From Paractinoplanes maris (GTDB lineage Bacteria > Actinomycetota > Actinomycetes > Mycobacteriales > Micromonosporaceae), in NCBI RefSeq assembly GCF_023544465.1, contig NZ_JALPVL010000014.1, positions 248,001 through 312,000 on the forward strand: a DNA stretch of 64,000 bases. The letters run 5' to 3'. A model generated the notes under the pieces. That model saw only the letters and a list, made by a program, of their open reading frames with translations, had not been told where the DNA came from and did no database searches. Shown here one piece after another: positions 7,924 to 17,242 of this stretch. Position 1 is the stretch's first letter. Each line of letters starts with the position of its first letter. The translations under genes and the position numbers were made by a program.

Positions 7924-8970
7924 TCATCGCGTCGTCAGGTACTGCAGGCCGAGGCTGGTCACGGTGACGGCGACCCACAGGACCAGACCGAGCAGCAGCG
8001 GGCGCCCACCGGCCCGGCGCAGGGCTGCCACATCGGTGCTGAGCCCGACAGCGGCCAGGGCGACCGCGATCAGCACCATGGCCACCTGGTGCAGTCCGGA
8101 CTGAGCGGCGGCCGGGATCAGACCGGCGGTGTGCGCCGCGGCGACGGCGAGGAAGGCGACCAGGAACCAGGGCACGAGGGAGAGCGCGGCGCGGGGCTTG
8201 GCCTCGGCCGGTCGACCCTCGCGGCGCCGGGTCAGCGCGGTCAGGAAGAGGACGACCGGGATGATCATGAGGGTGCGCGCGAGCTTGACGACGACGGCGT
8301 ACTGCGCGGCTTCCTGGCCGTAGGCGCCGGCGGCGGCCACCACCGAGCTCGTGTCGTTGACAGCCGTACCCGCGAACAGACCGAACGCCTGCTGGCTCAG
8401 CCCGAGTGCGTGCCCCAGCGGGGGGAAGACCAGGACCGCGGCCACGTTGAACAGGAAGATCGTCGAGATCGCGTACGCCACGTCGTCGCTCTTGGCCCGG
8501 ATGGCCGGTGTCGTGGCCGCGATGGCCGAGGCACCGCAGATGCCGGTGCCGACCCCGATCAGCGTACGAAGGTCTCGGGAAACGCCGAGCCGGCGCCCCA
8601 CCAGCCAGGCGAGGAGCAGGCAGACGCCGAGCGTGCCCACCATGACCGGCAGCGACTCCGCGCCGGCCGACAACACCTGCCCGAGCGACAACTGCGCGCC
8701 GAGCAGCACCACCGACAGTTGCAGCAGGACGCCCTTGGCCACGCCCAGCCCCGGTTCCAGCGCCACCGCCCGCGGGCGCACCAGCGGACTGAGCAGCACT
8801 CCACCGACCACGGCGAGCACCGGCGCCCCGATCACCGGGACCTGCGCCCCGGCCGCCGTAGCCACCAGCCCGAGGAGGACGGCCACCCCGAGTCCGGCGG
8901 CCTTAACCGGCATCCGGCGCCGCGGCAGGACCTGAGCATCAACGATCACCACTCCACGCTCCGCCCGCAC
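7924..8970 (-). CDS. YeiH/UPF0324-family membrane exporter
   Basis: 348 residues with about ten membrane segments. Family motifs include GTGICGASAIAATTPAI, FPPLGHALGLS and GTAVNDTSSVVAA, the conserved glycine/asparagine-rich segments of the UPF0324 putative sulfate exporter family. The start is GTG at 8970; a GTG at 8952 with GGAG just upstream, or ATG at 8913, is also possible. The substrate is not proven for the family. It forms a unit with the LysR gene 37 bases downstream. Confidence 0.88.
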   Translation of the reverse strand: MRAERGVVIVDAQVLPRRRMPVKAAGLGVAVLLGLVATAAGAQVPVIGAPVLAVVGGVLLSPLVRPRAVALEPGLGVAKGVLLQLSVVLLGAQLSLGQVLSAGAESLPVMVGTLGVCLLLAWLVGRRLGVSRDLRTLIGVGTGICGASAIAATTPAIRAKSDDVAYAISTIFLFNVAAVLVFPPLGHALGLSQQAFGLFAGTAVNDTSSVVAAAGAYGQEAAQYAVVVKLARTLMIIPVVLFLTALTRRREGRPAEAKPRAALSLVPWFLVAFLAVAAAHTAGLIPAAAQSGLHQVAMVLIAVALAAVGLSTDVAALRRAGGRPLLLGLVLWVAVTVTSLGLQYLTTR

Positions 8971-8998
8971 GCGGTCCCCCGGTAGCGGTCATTCCCGG

Positions 8999-9031
8999 AT
9001 CACGGTCATAGACGTTGCCTATGACCGCGAT
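8999..9031. promoter_or_regulatory. LysR-type palindromic operator candidate
   Basis: ATCACGGTCATA (8999-9010) and TATGACCGCGAT (9020-9031) pair at 11 of 12 positions across a 9-base spacer. The inner ends form ATA-N9-TAT, which includes the T-N11-A signature (T9009, A9021) of LysR-family sites. It lies 29 bases upstream of the exporter start, so the adjacent LysR protein is the natural binder. Confidence 0.55.
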
Positions 9032-9247
9032 CGGGCGGGGACGGTCAGCGGCAGTGGGCGCCCGAGCATGTCCACATCGCCCGCGCGTTCGCCGACCCGC
9101 GGCTGGTGGGCTTGGCGTCACCGGACAGGGCGCGCAGGAAGCGGGGCATCGGCGTGACCTTGGACGGTAAGGAATCGACGGCCGCCCCGGCCCGGATCGA
9201 CATCATCGAAGCACCCTGGGCCGGCCGTCATCGGTCACAATGAGGGC

Positions 9248-12200
9248 GTGGACGAGCAAGCCGACCTGGACCTGCGCGGTTCCCACGCGGTCATCGTCGG
9301 TGACCACGGGACGATCTACAACAACGTCGCCGGCAGCCGCCCGGCCTGGTGGACACGGTCGGGTTATCTCGACCAGGTTCGTGACATCGCGCCCGGCCAT
9401 GGAGACCCGGGCGCCCTGCTCGACCGCGACGCCGTTCTGGCCGAGCTGGCGGAATTCTGCGCCGGCGACGGCACCTACCTGTGGTGGATGGCCGGACCAT
9501 GGGCCGGCAAATCGGCGTTGCTGTCCACCTTCGTGCTGCAGCCACCGCCCAAGGTGGAGGTCGTCTCGTTCTTCATCACCGCCCGCCTCGCGGACCAGTC
9601 CGACAGCACAGCCTTCACCGACATGCTCATCGACCAGCTGTCGGCCATCATGGGCGAAAGTGTTCCCGGGTCGCTGACCCCGGCTGCCGCCAACACCTAC
9701 CGGCGGGCGCTGCTCAGCGCCGCCGCCAAGAAGGTCAGTGACGAGGGACGCCGGCTCGTGCTGGTCGTCGACGGTCTCGACGAGGACAGTGGTGGCCGCC
9801 CCGGGACCAGGATCGCCAGCGTGGCGTCGCTGCTGCCGACAGTGTGCGAGAACGGGCTCCAGGTCGTGGTGGCCAGCCGGCCGTATCCCGAGCTCCCGCA
9901 CGACGTGCCGACGGATCATCCGCTGCGGGTGACGTGCCGGATCCGGCAGCTGGAACCCTCGGCTCACGCGGTCGAGGTGGCCGAACGGGCCAACGAGGAG
10001 CTGCTCGAGCTGCTGAGTGGCGACAAGCTGCAACGGCAGACCCTCGGGCTCATCACAGCCAGCGGCGGTGGTCTGAGCATCCGCGAGCTGGAGCACCTCA
10101 CCGGCAAACCGCCGTTCGCCCTCGAGAAGGTGCTGGGTGGAGTCTTCGGCCGCACCGTCGTAGGACGCGCTGACGGAGACCAAGGGCGCCTGTACCTGTT
10201 TGCCCACGAGACGCTCCGGGAGACGGCAGCTCGCGGTCTCGGGAGCCGCATCGAGACGTACCGGAGCAAGATCCACGACTGGGCCGACGGCTACCGGCCG
10301 GGGTGGCCGGCCGACACCCCGCAATACCTCCTACGCGGCTACGTCCGCATGCTCACCGATCAACGTGACACCGATCGGCTCGCCGCCCTGGCCGTCGACG
10401 TGGTGCGGCACGACCGCATGCTCAGCCTGTCCGGCGGCGACGTGGCCGCACTGGCCGAGATCCGAGCCTGCCAGAGCCTCATCCTGGCTGACGAGGGCAT
10501 GACGGAGAACGATCTGTTCCGGTTGCTCCGCCTGTCGCACCACCGCGACCAGCTCGAGAGCCGGAACAGCAACACGCCGGCCGATCTGCCCGCGGTGTGG
10601 GCGGCAGTGGGCCAGCCGACTCGCGCGGAAGCCCTCGCCCGAAGCATCACCGACACCGCCCGGCAGCACCGGGCTCTCGCCGGGCTGGCCGGCACGGTTG
10701 CGATGGCGGGCGACATCCGCCGGGCAGCGCAGATCGCGGCCGGCATCGGCGATTCGTCACTGCGGACCGCCACACTCGACAATCTGGCGCGCGTGGCGGG
10801 AGCGGCCGGTGAGCTGGAGCTGGCCGCCGGCATCGCGGTCAGCAGCGGCGATCAAAGGCTCCAGCTCCATACACTCACCGACCTGTCACGAGCCGCGGCC
10901 GCCCGCGGTGATCTGCACCTCGGTCGGCGGATCGCCGAGGACATCGTCAGCACGCCCGCGCGAGCCGCGGCTCTGGCCCGGCTCGCGAATGCCGCGACCG
11001 CTCTCGGCGACCCGGCACGCGCCGTCCGTCTCGCCGATGCGGCCGCCGAGGCGGCCGCGGTCATCGCGGATCTCCCCAGAGCGGTGCGTGTTCTGGTCGA
11101 CGTCCTGCGGGCGGTCGGCCGGGCCGGCGACCAGGAGCGCACGACGTCGATCACGAGCAAGGCGAGAGAGATCGCGGACAGCGTCCGCAACGACGCCGGC
11201 CGGGGGAAACTTCTGGCGGTCCTGGCGCTCGCCGCGGCGGCCGCCGGCGAGCGCACCCAGGCGCGGGAGATCGCCAACGACATCACCGACCGGAAATTGC
11301 GCGATCAGACGCTGACCGACCTGAGCGGGGCGGCCGCGCAGACCGATGACGTCGACCGCCCGCCGAGACAATCGGACGTCGCGCGAAGTCTGGCCGACAA
11401 CATCACCGATCCTCGGTTGAAGGATCAGGCCCTCGCCCGCCTCGGCCGGCCGGCCGCCGCCGCCCGCCGACCGGCCCAGCCCGGGGCCGGCGGGTCCACC
11501 CCGCGGCGCACCCTCGCCGAGGCGGCGCTGGCCGCGCTGCGCCCGGTCCGGACCCTGGCCGGCACCGCCGTGCGCATCGCGCAATGCGTCTCCGACCCGG
11601 CTCGGCAAACCGAACTGGTCGAGCAGGGCCGGTTGCTGACAAGGCTGGCGGACGAGACCGACCGCCGGCATGCCATGAGTCTGCCCGACGCTGCCCGGCT
11701 CGCTGCCGACATGGCCGGCGGCTCATCCCGGCAGCCGTTGGACAACCTGGTACGAGCCTTGGTGGGCGATGGTCTGCTGCACCGGGTGACGCAGCTGGCC
11801 GACACGGCCGCGCAGGTCGCCGAGAACATCGCCATGACGCGCAGCCGGGGAGAGCCGTTGTCCGAGCTGCAGCCGGAGATCGACGCTCTGCGCGATCAGG
11901 CCGACGCCGTCATGGGCGACGGCGTCATGTGGCCCGACACGGACATCGTGACCGTCGCCGGGCTGACGGCGGCCGGCATCGCTGACCCGTTCCGGCGGAC
12001 GCGGACACTGATCGACATGGCGCGGGCAGTGGCCGGTGGGGGCGACCTGCGACCGGCACAGCGGCTGGCCGAGTTCGCCGAGATGTCCACCGGCGCCATC
12101 ACCGAGCTGACCCAGCGGACCCGGGCCCTGGGTGAGCTGGCGAGAGTCTTCGCCGAGGCCGGCGACCTGTCGCGAAGCGTGAAGACAGCCAAGGCCGTCC

Positions 12201-14347
12201 CCGATTGGCAGAGCCGGGAAGCCGTGCTGGCCGACGTCGCCGTCCGCGGAGCCTCCACCGGCGATGTCGAGACTGCCGTCGGCGCTGCCCGGGCCATGAA
12301 CGACTCGTCCCGCCAGACCCGGATCCTCGCTGACATCGCCCGCGAAGCGGGCGACGCGGGCCATCACGAGCGAGCGCTGCGGATCGCCCGGAGTATCGCC
12401 GATCCCTCGCAGCAGGCCCACATCCTGACCGAACTCGCCCGGCGAGCCGCGACCGCCGGCCACATCGATCGGGCCGTGGAGCTGGCGGACGCGGCCGAGC
12501 GGACGGCGCGGAGCATCGTCGACCAGTCGCGAGCGGCGGAGGCATTGACCGAACTGGCCCGGGTGACGGCTTCGGCCGGCGACGCACAGCAAGCTCTGGA
12601 TCTGGTCGACGCCGCCGAACAGACCGCCCGGGGCATCGTCGACTCGAGCCGACAGGCTGCCGCGCTGGCCGAGGCGGCCCAGGCCATGGCTCAGGTGACC
12701 GATATTCAGCGAGCCGTGCGGGCCGCCCGCACGATCACCCAGCCGTCGGAGCAGGGTTCCGCGCTGGCCGAACTGGCGCGACTGGCAGCGGCGGCCGGCG
12801 ACCGTGACTTCGCCGAGCGGATCGCGCTCGACATCACCGACTCGTTCCGCAAGGCGGAGACCCTGGCCCAGCTGGCGGGCTCGGCGGCGATTGAGGGCGA
12901 CATGCAGGCGGCCATCGGTGCGGCCGGTCTGATCGTCGACCCGGCCCGGCGTGCGGCCACGCTGACCGAGTTGGTCGGCATCGCCGCCGTGGGCGGTGAT
13001 GCCGACCAGTCGGCGGCCCTGGCCGACGCCACCTCCATGTTCGCCAACACGGTGCCCGACACCTATCAGCGGGCACAGATGCTCTCCATTCTGGCCGGTG
13101 CCGTCGCCGGTGGCGGTGAGCTCTCGCGCGCGGTCGGTGTCGCCGAAGGCATCGCCGATCCGTCCCGGCGGGTTCAGACTCTCGTTGACCTGGCGCACTT
13201 CGAGGGGGCGGCGGGTGACCCGGAACGAGCCTGGCCGATCGCGCTCGCGATCCGCGACCCGCGCCGTCAGGTGCAGACTCTGATCGACCTCGTCCGTCTC
13301 GTGGCCGCGTCCGGTTCCCGCGAACGGGCGGGTCAGTTCGCCCAGCAGATCTCTGACGACGCCCTTCGCGCTCAGACCTTCGCCGAACTGGCCGCTTCGG
13401 GCCGGCGATCGGCAACCGGGACCGACCTCGCCGAGCAGATGGCTCAGCAGATCAGCAACCGGCAGCTTCAGAAGCAGGCGATGGCCGACCTGGCGGGCCG
13501 GGCCGCGTCGAGCGGCGACCTGGCCCGGGCCTTCGACATCGCCGGGCGCATCACCGACATGAGGGCACGAGGGCTGGCGCTGGCCAAACTGGTCCGCGCC
13601 CTGGCCGATGGCGGCGACCTGGAACAGGCCGTCCAGGTCGCCACCCGCATCCAGGACAAGTCCCGGCAGAGTGACGAGGTGGCCGGGTTGGCCCGTCGCG
13701 CGGCCGACTCGGGTGACCTCTCCTGGGCCGCGCGGATCGCGGCCCGGATGCAGGACCCGGCCAAGCAGGCGCGGGAGCTGGCCGGGCTGGTGTATCGGCT
13801 GGCGGATGCGGACGATCTGGTGAAGGCCGCCCAGGTCGCGGCCGACATCGTGGACGCCGAGCTGCGCGCCCGCACCCTCGCCCACCTGGCGGACCGCGCC
13901 GCTGCCACCGGCCAGGTCGACGAGGCGCTCGGGATCGTCCACCGCATCAGCGACCCGTCCTTGCGCGCACCCGCGTTGATCGAGCTGTCGGCCGCCGGCC
14001 GGCCGGAGTTCGCCCGGGCCGCCGAGGATGCCACCGCACGCATCACGGTACCCACCCGTAAGGCGCTGTGCCTGGCGCGGATGGCGGGCCAGGCCGCGGC
14101 GCGCGACCCGGGGAAGGCGAGCGCCCTCGCCGAGTCCGCCCGGGAAACGGCCAAGGGCATCGCCGACGTCCCGGTGCAGGCGCAGACTCTGGTCGAGATG
14201 GCGCAGGTGCCGGCCATGCCGGACGCGGCTCGTCTGATCGGCGAGGCCCTGGTCATGGCTTCCTGGCGGATCTCGCTTCCGGCGCTGGCGAGCTCCTACC
14301 CGCACCTGCTGCGGGAGTTCACCGCCACCAACGTGCAGGAGAGCTGA
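9248..14347 (+). CDS. STAND/NACHT-type NTPase with N-terminal amyloid-like motif and helical repeats
   Basis: 1699 residues. Residues 12-27 (SHAVIVGDHGTIYNNV) resemble RHIM/BASS-type amyloid signalling motifs. The ATPase has Walker A GPWAGKS at 83-89 and a Walker B strand LVLVVDGLDED with Asp175, followed by VVVASRPYPELP and a winged-helix-like stretch to about 430. From about 455 to the end there are roughly 31 helical repeats of 31-37 residues with the pattern I-x-D-x(3)-(R/Q)-x(4)-L-x(2)-LA-x(6)-GD, likely a TPR-like superhelical sensor. The GTG start at 9248 has CACAAT seven bases upstream, compatible with leaderless expression. The next gene, 97 bases on, carries the matching motif at its C terminus. 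The architecture is that of a bacterial NLR. Confidence 0.9.
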   Translation: MDEQADLDLRGSHAVIVGDHGTIYNNVAGSRPAWWTRSGYLDQVRDIAPGHGDPGALLDRDAVLAELAEFCAGDGTYLWWMAGPWAGKSALLSTFVLQPPPKVEVVSFFITARLADQSDSTAFTDMLIDQLSAIMGESVPGSLTPAAANTYRRALLSAAAKKVSDEGRRLVLVVDGLDEDSGGRPGTRIASVASLLPTVCENGLQVVVASRPYPELPHDVPTDHPLRVTCRIRQLEPSAHAVEVAERANEELLELLSGDKLQRQTLGLITASGGGLSIRELEHLTGKPPFALEKVLGGVFGRTVVGRADGDQGRLYLFAHETLRETAARGLGSRIETYRSKIHDWADGYRPGWPADTPQYLLRGYVRMLTDQRDTDRLAALAVDVVRHDRMLSLSGGDVAALAEIRACQSLILADEGMTENDLFRLLRLSHHRDQLESRNSNTPADLPAVWAAVGQPTRAEALARSITDTARQHRALAGLAGTVAMAGDIRRAAQIAAGIGDSSLRTATLDNLARVAGAAGELELAAGIAVSSGDQRLQLHTLTDLSRAAAARGDLHLGRRIAEDIVSTPARAAALARLANAATALGDPARAVRLADAAAEAAAVIADLPRAVRVLVDVLRAVGRAGDQERTTSITSKAREIADSVRNDAGRGKLLAVLALAAAAAGERTQAREIANDITDRKLRDQTLTDLSGAAAQTDDVDRPPRQSDVARSLADNITDPRLKDQALARLGRPAAAARRPAQPGAGGSTPRRTLAEAALAALRPVRTLAGTAVRIAQCVSDPARQTELVEQGRLLTRLADETDRRHAMSLPDAARLAADMAGGSSRQPLDNLVRALVGDGLLHRVTQLADTAAQVAENIAMTRSRGEPLSELQPEIDALRDQADAVMGDGVMWPDTDIVTVAGLTAAGIADPFRRTRTLIDMARAVAGGGDLRPAQRLAEFAEMSTGAITELTQRTRALGELARVFAEAGDLSRSVKTAKAVPDWQSREAVLADVAVRGASTGDVETAVGAARAMNDSSRQTRILADIAREAGDAGHHERALRIARSIADPSQQAHILTELARRAATAGHIDRAVELADAAERTARSIVDQSRAAEALTELARVTASAGDAQQALDLVDAAEQTARGIVDSSRQAAALAEAAQAMAQVTDIQRAVRAARTITQPSEQGSALAELARLAAAAGDRDFAERIALDITDSFRKAETLAQLAGSAAIEGDMQAAIGAAGLIVDPARRAATLTELVGIAAVGGDADQSAALADATSMFANTVPDTYQRAQMLSILAGAVAGGGELSRAVGVAEGIADPSRRVQTLVDLAHFEGAAGDPERAWPIALAIRDPRRQVQTLIDLVRLVAASGSRERAGQFAQQISDDALRAQTFAELAASGRRSATGTDLAEQMAQQISNRQLQKQAMADLAGRAASSGDLARAFDIAGRITDMRARGLALAKLVRALADGGDLEQAVQVATRIQDKSRQSDEVAGLARRAADSGDLSWAARIAARMQDPAKQARELAGLVYRLADADDLVKAAQVAADIVDAELRARTLAHLADRAAATGQVDEALGIVHRISDPSLRAPALIELSAAGRPEFARAAEDATARITVPTRKALCLARMAGQAAARDPGKASALAESARETAKGIADVPVQAQTLVEMAQVPAMPDAARLIGEALVMASWRISLPALASSYPHLLREFTATNVQES

Positions 14348-14443
14348 TGCGCCGCGACTTCTCTTTCCCCCGAGGTATTAGCGTGGTGGCATCAATGGTG
14401 CACCGTGTGATGCCCGGACGTAGTCGATCGACTGGAGTGGATC

Positions 14444-14821
14444 ATGTCGGCAGTTGAGGTGATCACGACGGCGCTCGCGGCCGCCGCCCGCGCTGGGGCG
14501 AAAGACAACGGCCCGATGGCGGTGCGACATGCCTACACGGATTTGAAGGACCTGCTGAGGGACCGCCTCGGCGCTCATGACCTCGAGCTTGCCCGGTTGC
14601 TGGAGGCTGACGAGACCGACCCGGGAGTGTGGCGGGCACGCCTCAGCGATGCTCTGGTCCTGACCAGGACCATCGAGGACGAGCAGGTGGTGGCCGCGGC
14701 ACGTCGGCTGCTGGCGACGGTCGGTCCTACCGGGCCGGCCGCCGGCAAATACCGGGTGGACTTGCGGGACGCGAAAGGCGTACAGATCGGCGACCACAAT
14801 GTCCAGCACAACACGTTCTAG
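14444..14821 (+). CDS. Small helical effector candidate with C-terminal amyloid-like motif
   Basis: 125 residues. Residues 1-98 are predicted all-helical (ITTALAAAARAGAKDNGPMA, AYTDLKDLLRDRLG, DALVLTRTIEDEQVVAAARR). After a short linker (AAGKYRVDLRDAK) it ends with GVQIGDHNVQHNTF at 112-125, a glutamine/asparagine-rich beta-arcade-type motif. This layout matches the Bell-domain plus BASS proteins encoded beside NLR-like ATPases in actinobacteria. The terminal motif aligns with residues 14-27 of the upstream NTPase (V..-GDH-....N). Start ATG follows GGAG by six bases. It is likely the cell-death effector triggered by the NTPase (inference). Confidence 0.82.
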   Translation: MSAVEVITTALAAAARAGAKDNGPMAVRHAYTDLKDLLRDRLGAHDLELARLLEADETDPGVWRARLSDALVLTRTIEDEQVVAAARRLLATVGPTGPAAGKYRVDLRDAKGVQIGDHNVQHNTF

Positions 14822-14884
14822 TGATCTCGCCTCGTCACCCTGACTCGAGGGTCACCAGCCGATCCTCGTGACTCCCCCAGCGGA

Positions 14885-15364
14885 TCACAGCTGGAATTCC
14901 GCCCATGTCACCTTGCCGGGCCGCTGCGCCCCGGGCGCCGGGCGGTATCCCCAGCGATGGGCGACGGCGGCCACGATCAGCAGGCCCCGGCCGCCTGGTC
15001 CCCGCAGATCGGGCCGCTGAAGCATCGGCGGCCGGGGGTCGGTGTCGGCCACCTCGACCCGGAGGATCTCGTCCCGCAGCACCACGCGCAGCTCCCCACC
15101 ATCGGCAGTGTGCCGAGTGACGTTCTGCACCAGCTCCGTCGTCACGAGCAGGACATCCTCGGAGCGCTGGGAAAGACCCCACTCCCGCAGGACTCGCTCG
15201 ACCGAGCGGCGGATCGGCGCGGCTTTGCCACCATGGACGAACTCCACCCGGAACTCGCGGGCGACCTCACCGGCCGGGTCGGTAAGACGCAGCAGAGATC
15301 CGGGCTCCTGATTCCGCGCCGACGACGTGTACTCAGCCTCTGAGGGCACTGCGGATGAAACCAT
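14885..15364 (-). CDS. GHKL ATPase, RsbW/SpoIIAB-type anti-sigma or regulatory kinase
   Basis: 159 residues from ATG at 15364, preceded by GAGGGG. Residues about 40-159 form a HATPase_c_2 domain: N box ELVQNVTRHT, G1 box VEVADTDPRPP and G2 box GPGGRGLLIVAAVAHRWGY. The Streptomyces-type single-domain kinases of this family phosphorylate STAS partners or bind sigma factors. No partner gene is adjacent. The STAS protein at 59396-59827 is a distant candidate only. The N-terminal 35 residues are a non-conserved extension. Confidence 0.85.
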   Translation of the reverse strand: MVSSAVPSEAEYTSSARNQEPGSLLRLTDPAGEVAREFRVEFVHGGKAAPIRRSVERVLREWGLSQRSEDVLLVTTELVQNVTRHTADGGELRVVLRDEILRVEVADTDPRPPMLQRPDLRGPGGRGLLIVAAVAHRWGYRPAPGAQRPGKVTWAEFQL

Positions 15365-15562
15365 GACCACCCCTCATGCCCCGGCTGCATGACGACCCTT
15401 GTCGAATGGGGTACAGCCGGGCGCATGCGCACCGCGGGGTCCGGGCGGCTGACTGCCGGGAACACACCTGAGGGCACGCCGGCCGACAGTCAACGCATCT
15501 GAAGATCTTCTTACCCGGGCCGGTCACCGGCAAACAAACCGCCCTCGTCAGCGGCGCCTGGG

Positions 15563-16255
15563 TTATCCGGCCGGTGTGATCTGGGCCGTCGCGGGGTCCG
15601 TGCCGCCGGCGTCCAGCCGGAACGGCGGGTAGACATCAGTCATCAAGGCTGTGTAGGCGGCAACGCGGAGCACCCACCGGTTCAAGCCGAGGATGAAGTC
15701 GTAAAGCCCGCGCGGGTAGCGGCCGGTGACGGCCAAGGTGATCGCGGCGATCAGGACCAGCAGGCCGATCAGGCCGCCGCCGGTCCAGCTGTAGTCATCG
15801 GTGCTGGAGTTGACGGCGAACCACGCCCCGCCACCGACCAGCAGACCGACGATGATCAGGTGCGGCAGCGCCAGGAGCCACCATTTCACCAGCACCAGGC
15901 CGCGCGAGAGATGCTCCGGGTACGGGATCTGCAGGCGCGCGGGGTAGTCCGCGTCATCGGCCAGGCTGAAGGGTGGATATCGGTCGGTGCCCAGCGCGCT
16001 GTAGGCGTAGTAGCTGACCCGCCAGCCCCAGCGGAGCACACCGACGTTGAAGTCGAAGATGGCCCGGGGATAGCGGCCGGTGAACAGGATCGCGAAGAAG
16101 GCGACGACGGACAGGACGGCGAAGGCGATCCACAGGAAGGCCAGAACTATGTAGTGCGGGATGGAGAGCAGCCACTTCACCAGCCACAGCCAACGGGACA
16201 GATGCGAGTCGAGGTGCGCATCGATGCGTACGGGATAAACCAGGGATGCGGTCAT
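15563..16255 (-). CDS. DUF4389 membrane protein
   Basis: 230 residues in two tandem modules. The first module contains YPVRIDAHLD, LSRWLWLVKWLLSIPHYIVL and TGRYPRAIFDFNVGVLRWGW. The second repeats YPEHLSRGLVLVKWWLLALPH and TGRYPRGLYDFILGLNRW. Each has two membrane segments, giving four in total, with the soluble parts ending in YPPF. This is the classic DUF4389 arrangement. Function is unknown. The start ATG at 16255 opens straight into the conserved segment. It stands alone. Confidence 0.85.
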   Translation of the reverse strand: MTASLVYPVRIDAHLDSHLSRWLWLVKWLLSIPHYIVLAFLWIAFAVLSVVAFFAILFTGRYPRAIFDFNVGVLRWGWRVSYYAYSALGTDRYPPFSLADDADYPARLQIPYPEHLSRGLVLVKWWLLALPHLIIVGLLVGGGAWFAVNSSTDDYSWTGGGLIGLLVLIAAITLAVTGRYPRGLYDFILGLNRWVLRVAAYTALMTDVYPPFRLDAGGTDPATAQITPAG

Positions 16256-16863
16256 GACGGCGTGCCTCCAACGGCTGGGACGGTCGTCCGGCGCATGGGT
16301 GTGGGCACCCGCGAAGAAGTCGTCGGGGCGCGGGCCGGGCCGGAAGTCCGCGTCGGGGCGCGGTGTCCCCTCATGCGCGTTGCGCGACGCCGCGGCGGGG
16401 CAGATGTGGTCTGGCGACGCCGCTGCCGGCTGCCGGGGTCTCGGACAGCTTGACCGTGGAAACAGGCGCCGAAGCCTGTCCGCCCGACCCTACGCCTGCG
16501 AGCGGCACTTGAGACCCGCGCTCGGTGGACATGGCACACCCCAGTCCAGGCCGGTGCACCAGACAACTGGTTGCCGGCGCTCAAGGCGAGCGGGGGCTGG
16601 GCGGCGTAGAGCAGAGGGCTTTGACCTTAGGGTTGCCGGTGTCCGGCCGTGCCGCTCGATGACCGGTGGACCGCCGTCCTCGGTGGACAGTGGTGTTCAG
16701 GTTGGCGGGTGCGACATGTTGCGCCACCCGGGCCCGAAATCCGGTACGAGTCCCCCGGGAGGACTGGCGAGCCGGAGGTGCACTGCCGGAGGGTCGCGAG
16801 ATCACGGGTCGAACACGATGAGCTCACTCCCCCCGGCTGCTCAGCCGGTCTGAGTACGCGGCC
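16256..16863. other. 608-base gap without a supported gene
   Basis: No frame has both a convincing start and protein-like composition. A 53-codon leftward frame ending near 16371 (MSTERGSQVPLAGVGSG...) is the best candidate for a small peptide, but it has no clear ribosome site or known family. The 3' half (16640-16850) contains several short inverted repeats. One segment near 16800-16830 vaguely resembles a tRNA T-arm but cannot be folded into a cloverleaf. Confidence 0.5.
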
Positions 16864-17142
16864 TCAGTCGCGGTGCTCCTCGACGATGGCGGTCGCCACG
16901 GCCTGCAGCTGACCGGCGTCCGGCGTGAAGCCGGCGGCGACATCCGGGTGCAGGCCTTCCTTGGTCTCCACCAGGAGCTCCTGGGCCACCTGCTGAACGC
17001 TCTCGCCGGAGTAGCTTTCCTCGACGGAGTGCGTCGCCTGCTGCAACGCCGAGGTGAGCTGCTCCTCGAGGGGCTTCTGCAATTTCTGTTCCACCGGGCC
17101 CAGGGACTCGCTGTCCAGCGTTACGCGGGGGTTGATCATCAT
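16864..17142 (-). CDS. Small helical protein of unknown function
   Basis: 92 residues starting MMINPRVTLDSESLGPVEQK; the second Met (17139) is an equal start candidate. It is almost entirely helical, acidic and glutamine-rich (LQKPLEEQLTSALQQATHSV, VEETKEGLHPDVAAGF), with no membrane segment and no cysteine. I do not recognise the family. Third-position GC is high and the frame is uninterrupted, supporting a real gene. It may be a cytoplasmic adaptor-like protein, but nothing nearby indicates a role. Confidence 0.65.
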   Translation of the reverse strand: MMINPRVTLDSESLGPVEQKLQKPLEEQLTSALQQATHSVEESYSGESVQQVAQELLVETKEGLHPDVAAGFTPDAGQLQAVATAIVEEHRD

Positions 17143-17242
17143 CGGCTCCAGCTAGCGGTTGCGGTGCGGCGGCGAGAACATGCCCCGAACGTCACGAACG
17201 CATTCGCGGTTCGCGGAGAGTTCACCCCGGGGCCGGGGGGTG

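Noticed and set aside
11723..14305. Long open frames on the strand opposite the STAND NTPase (up to about 860 codons).
   Set aside because: They mirror the codon pattern of the real gene in high-GC DNA, have Arg/Gly/Asp-rich low-information products and lack ribosome sites. The + strand frame has clear Walker motifs and regular repeats.
14837..14856. Hairpin-like ACCCT/AGGGT after the effector gene.
   Set aside because: Only five base pairs with a mismatch next to them and no T-tract. Too weak to call a terminator.
16780..16850. tRNA-like fragment with a T-arm-like GGGTCGAACA.
   Set aside because: No acceptor stem, anticodon arm or D arm can be folded around it, and a base is missing from the T-loop consensus.
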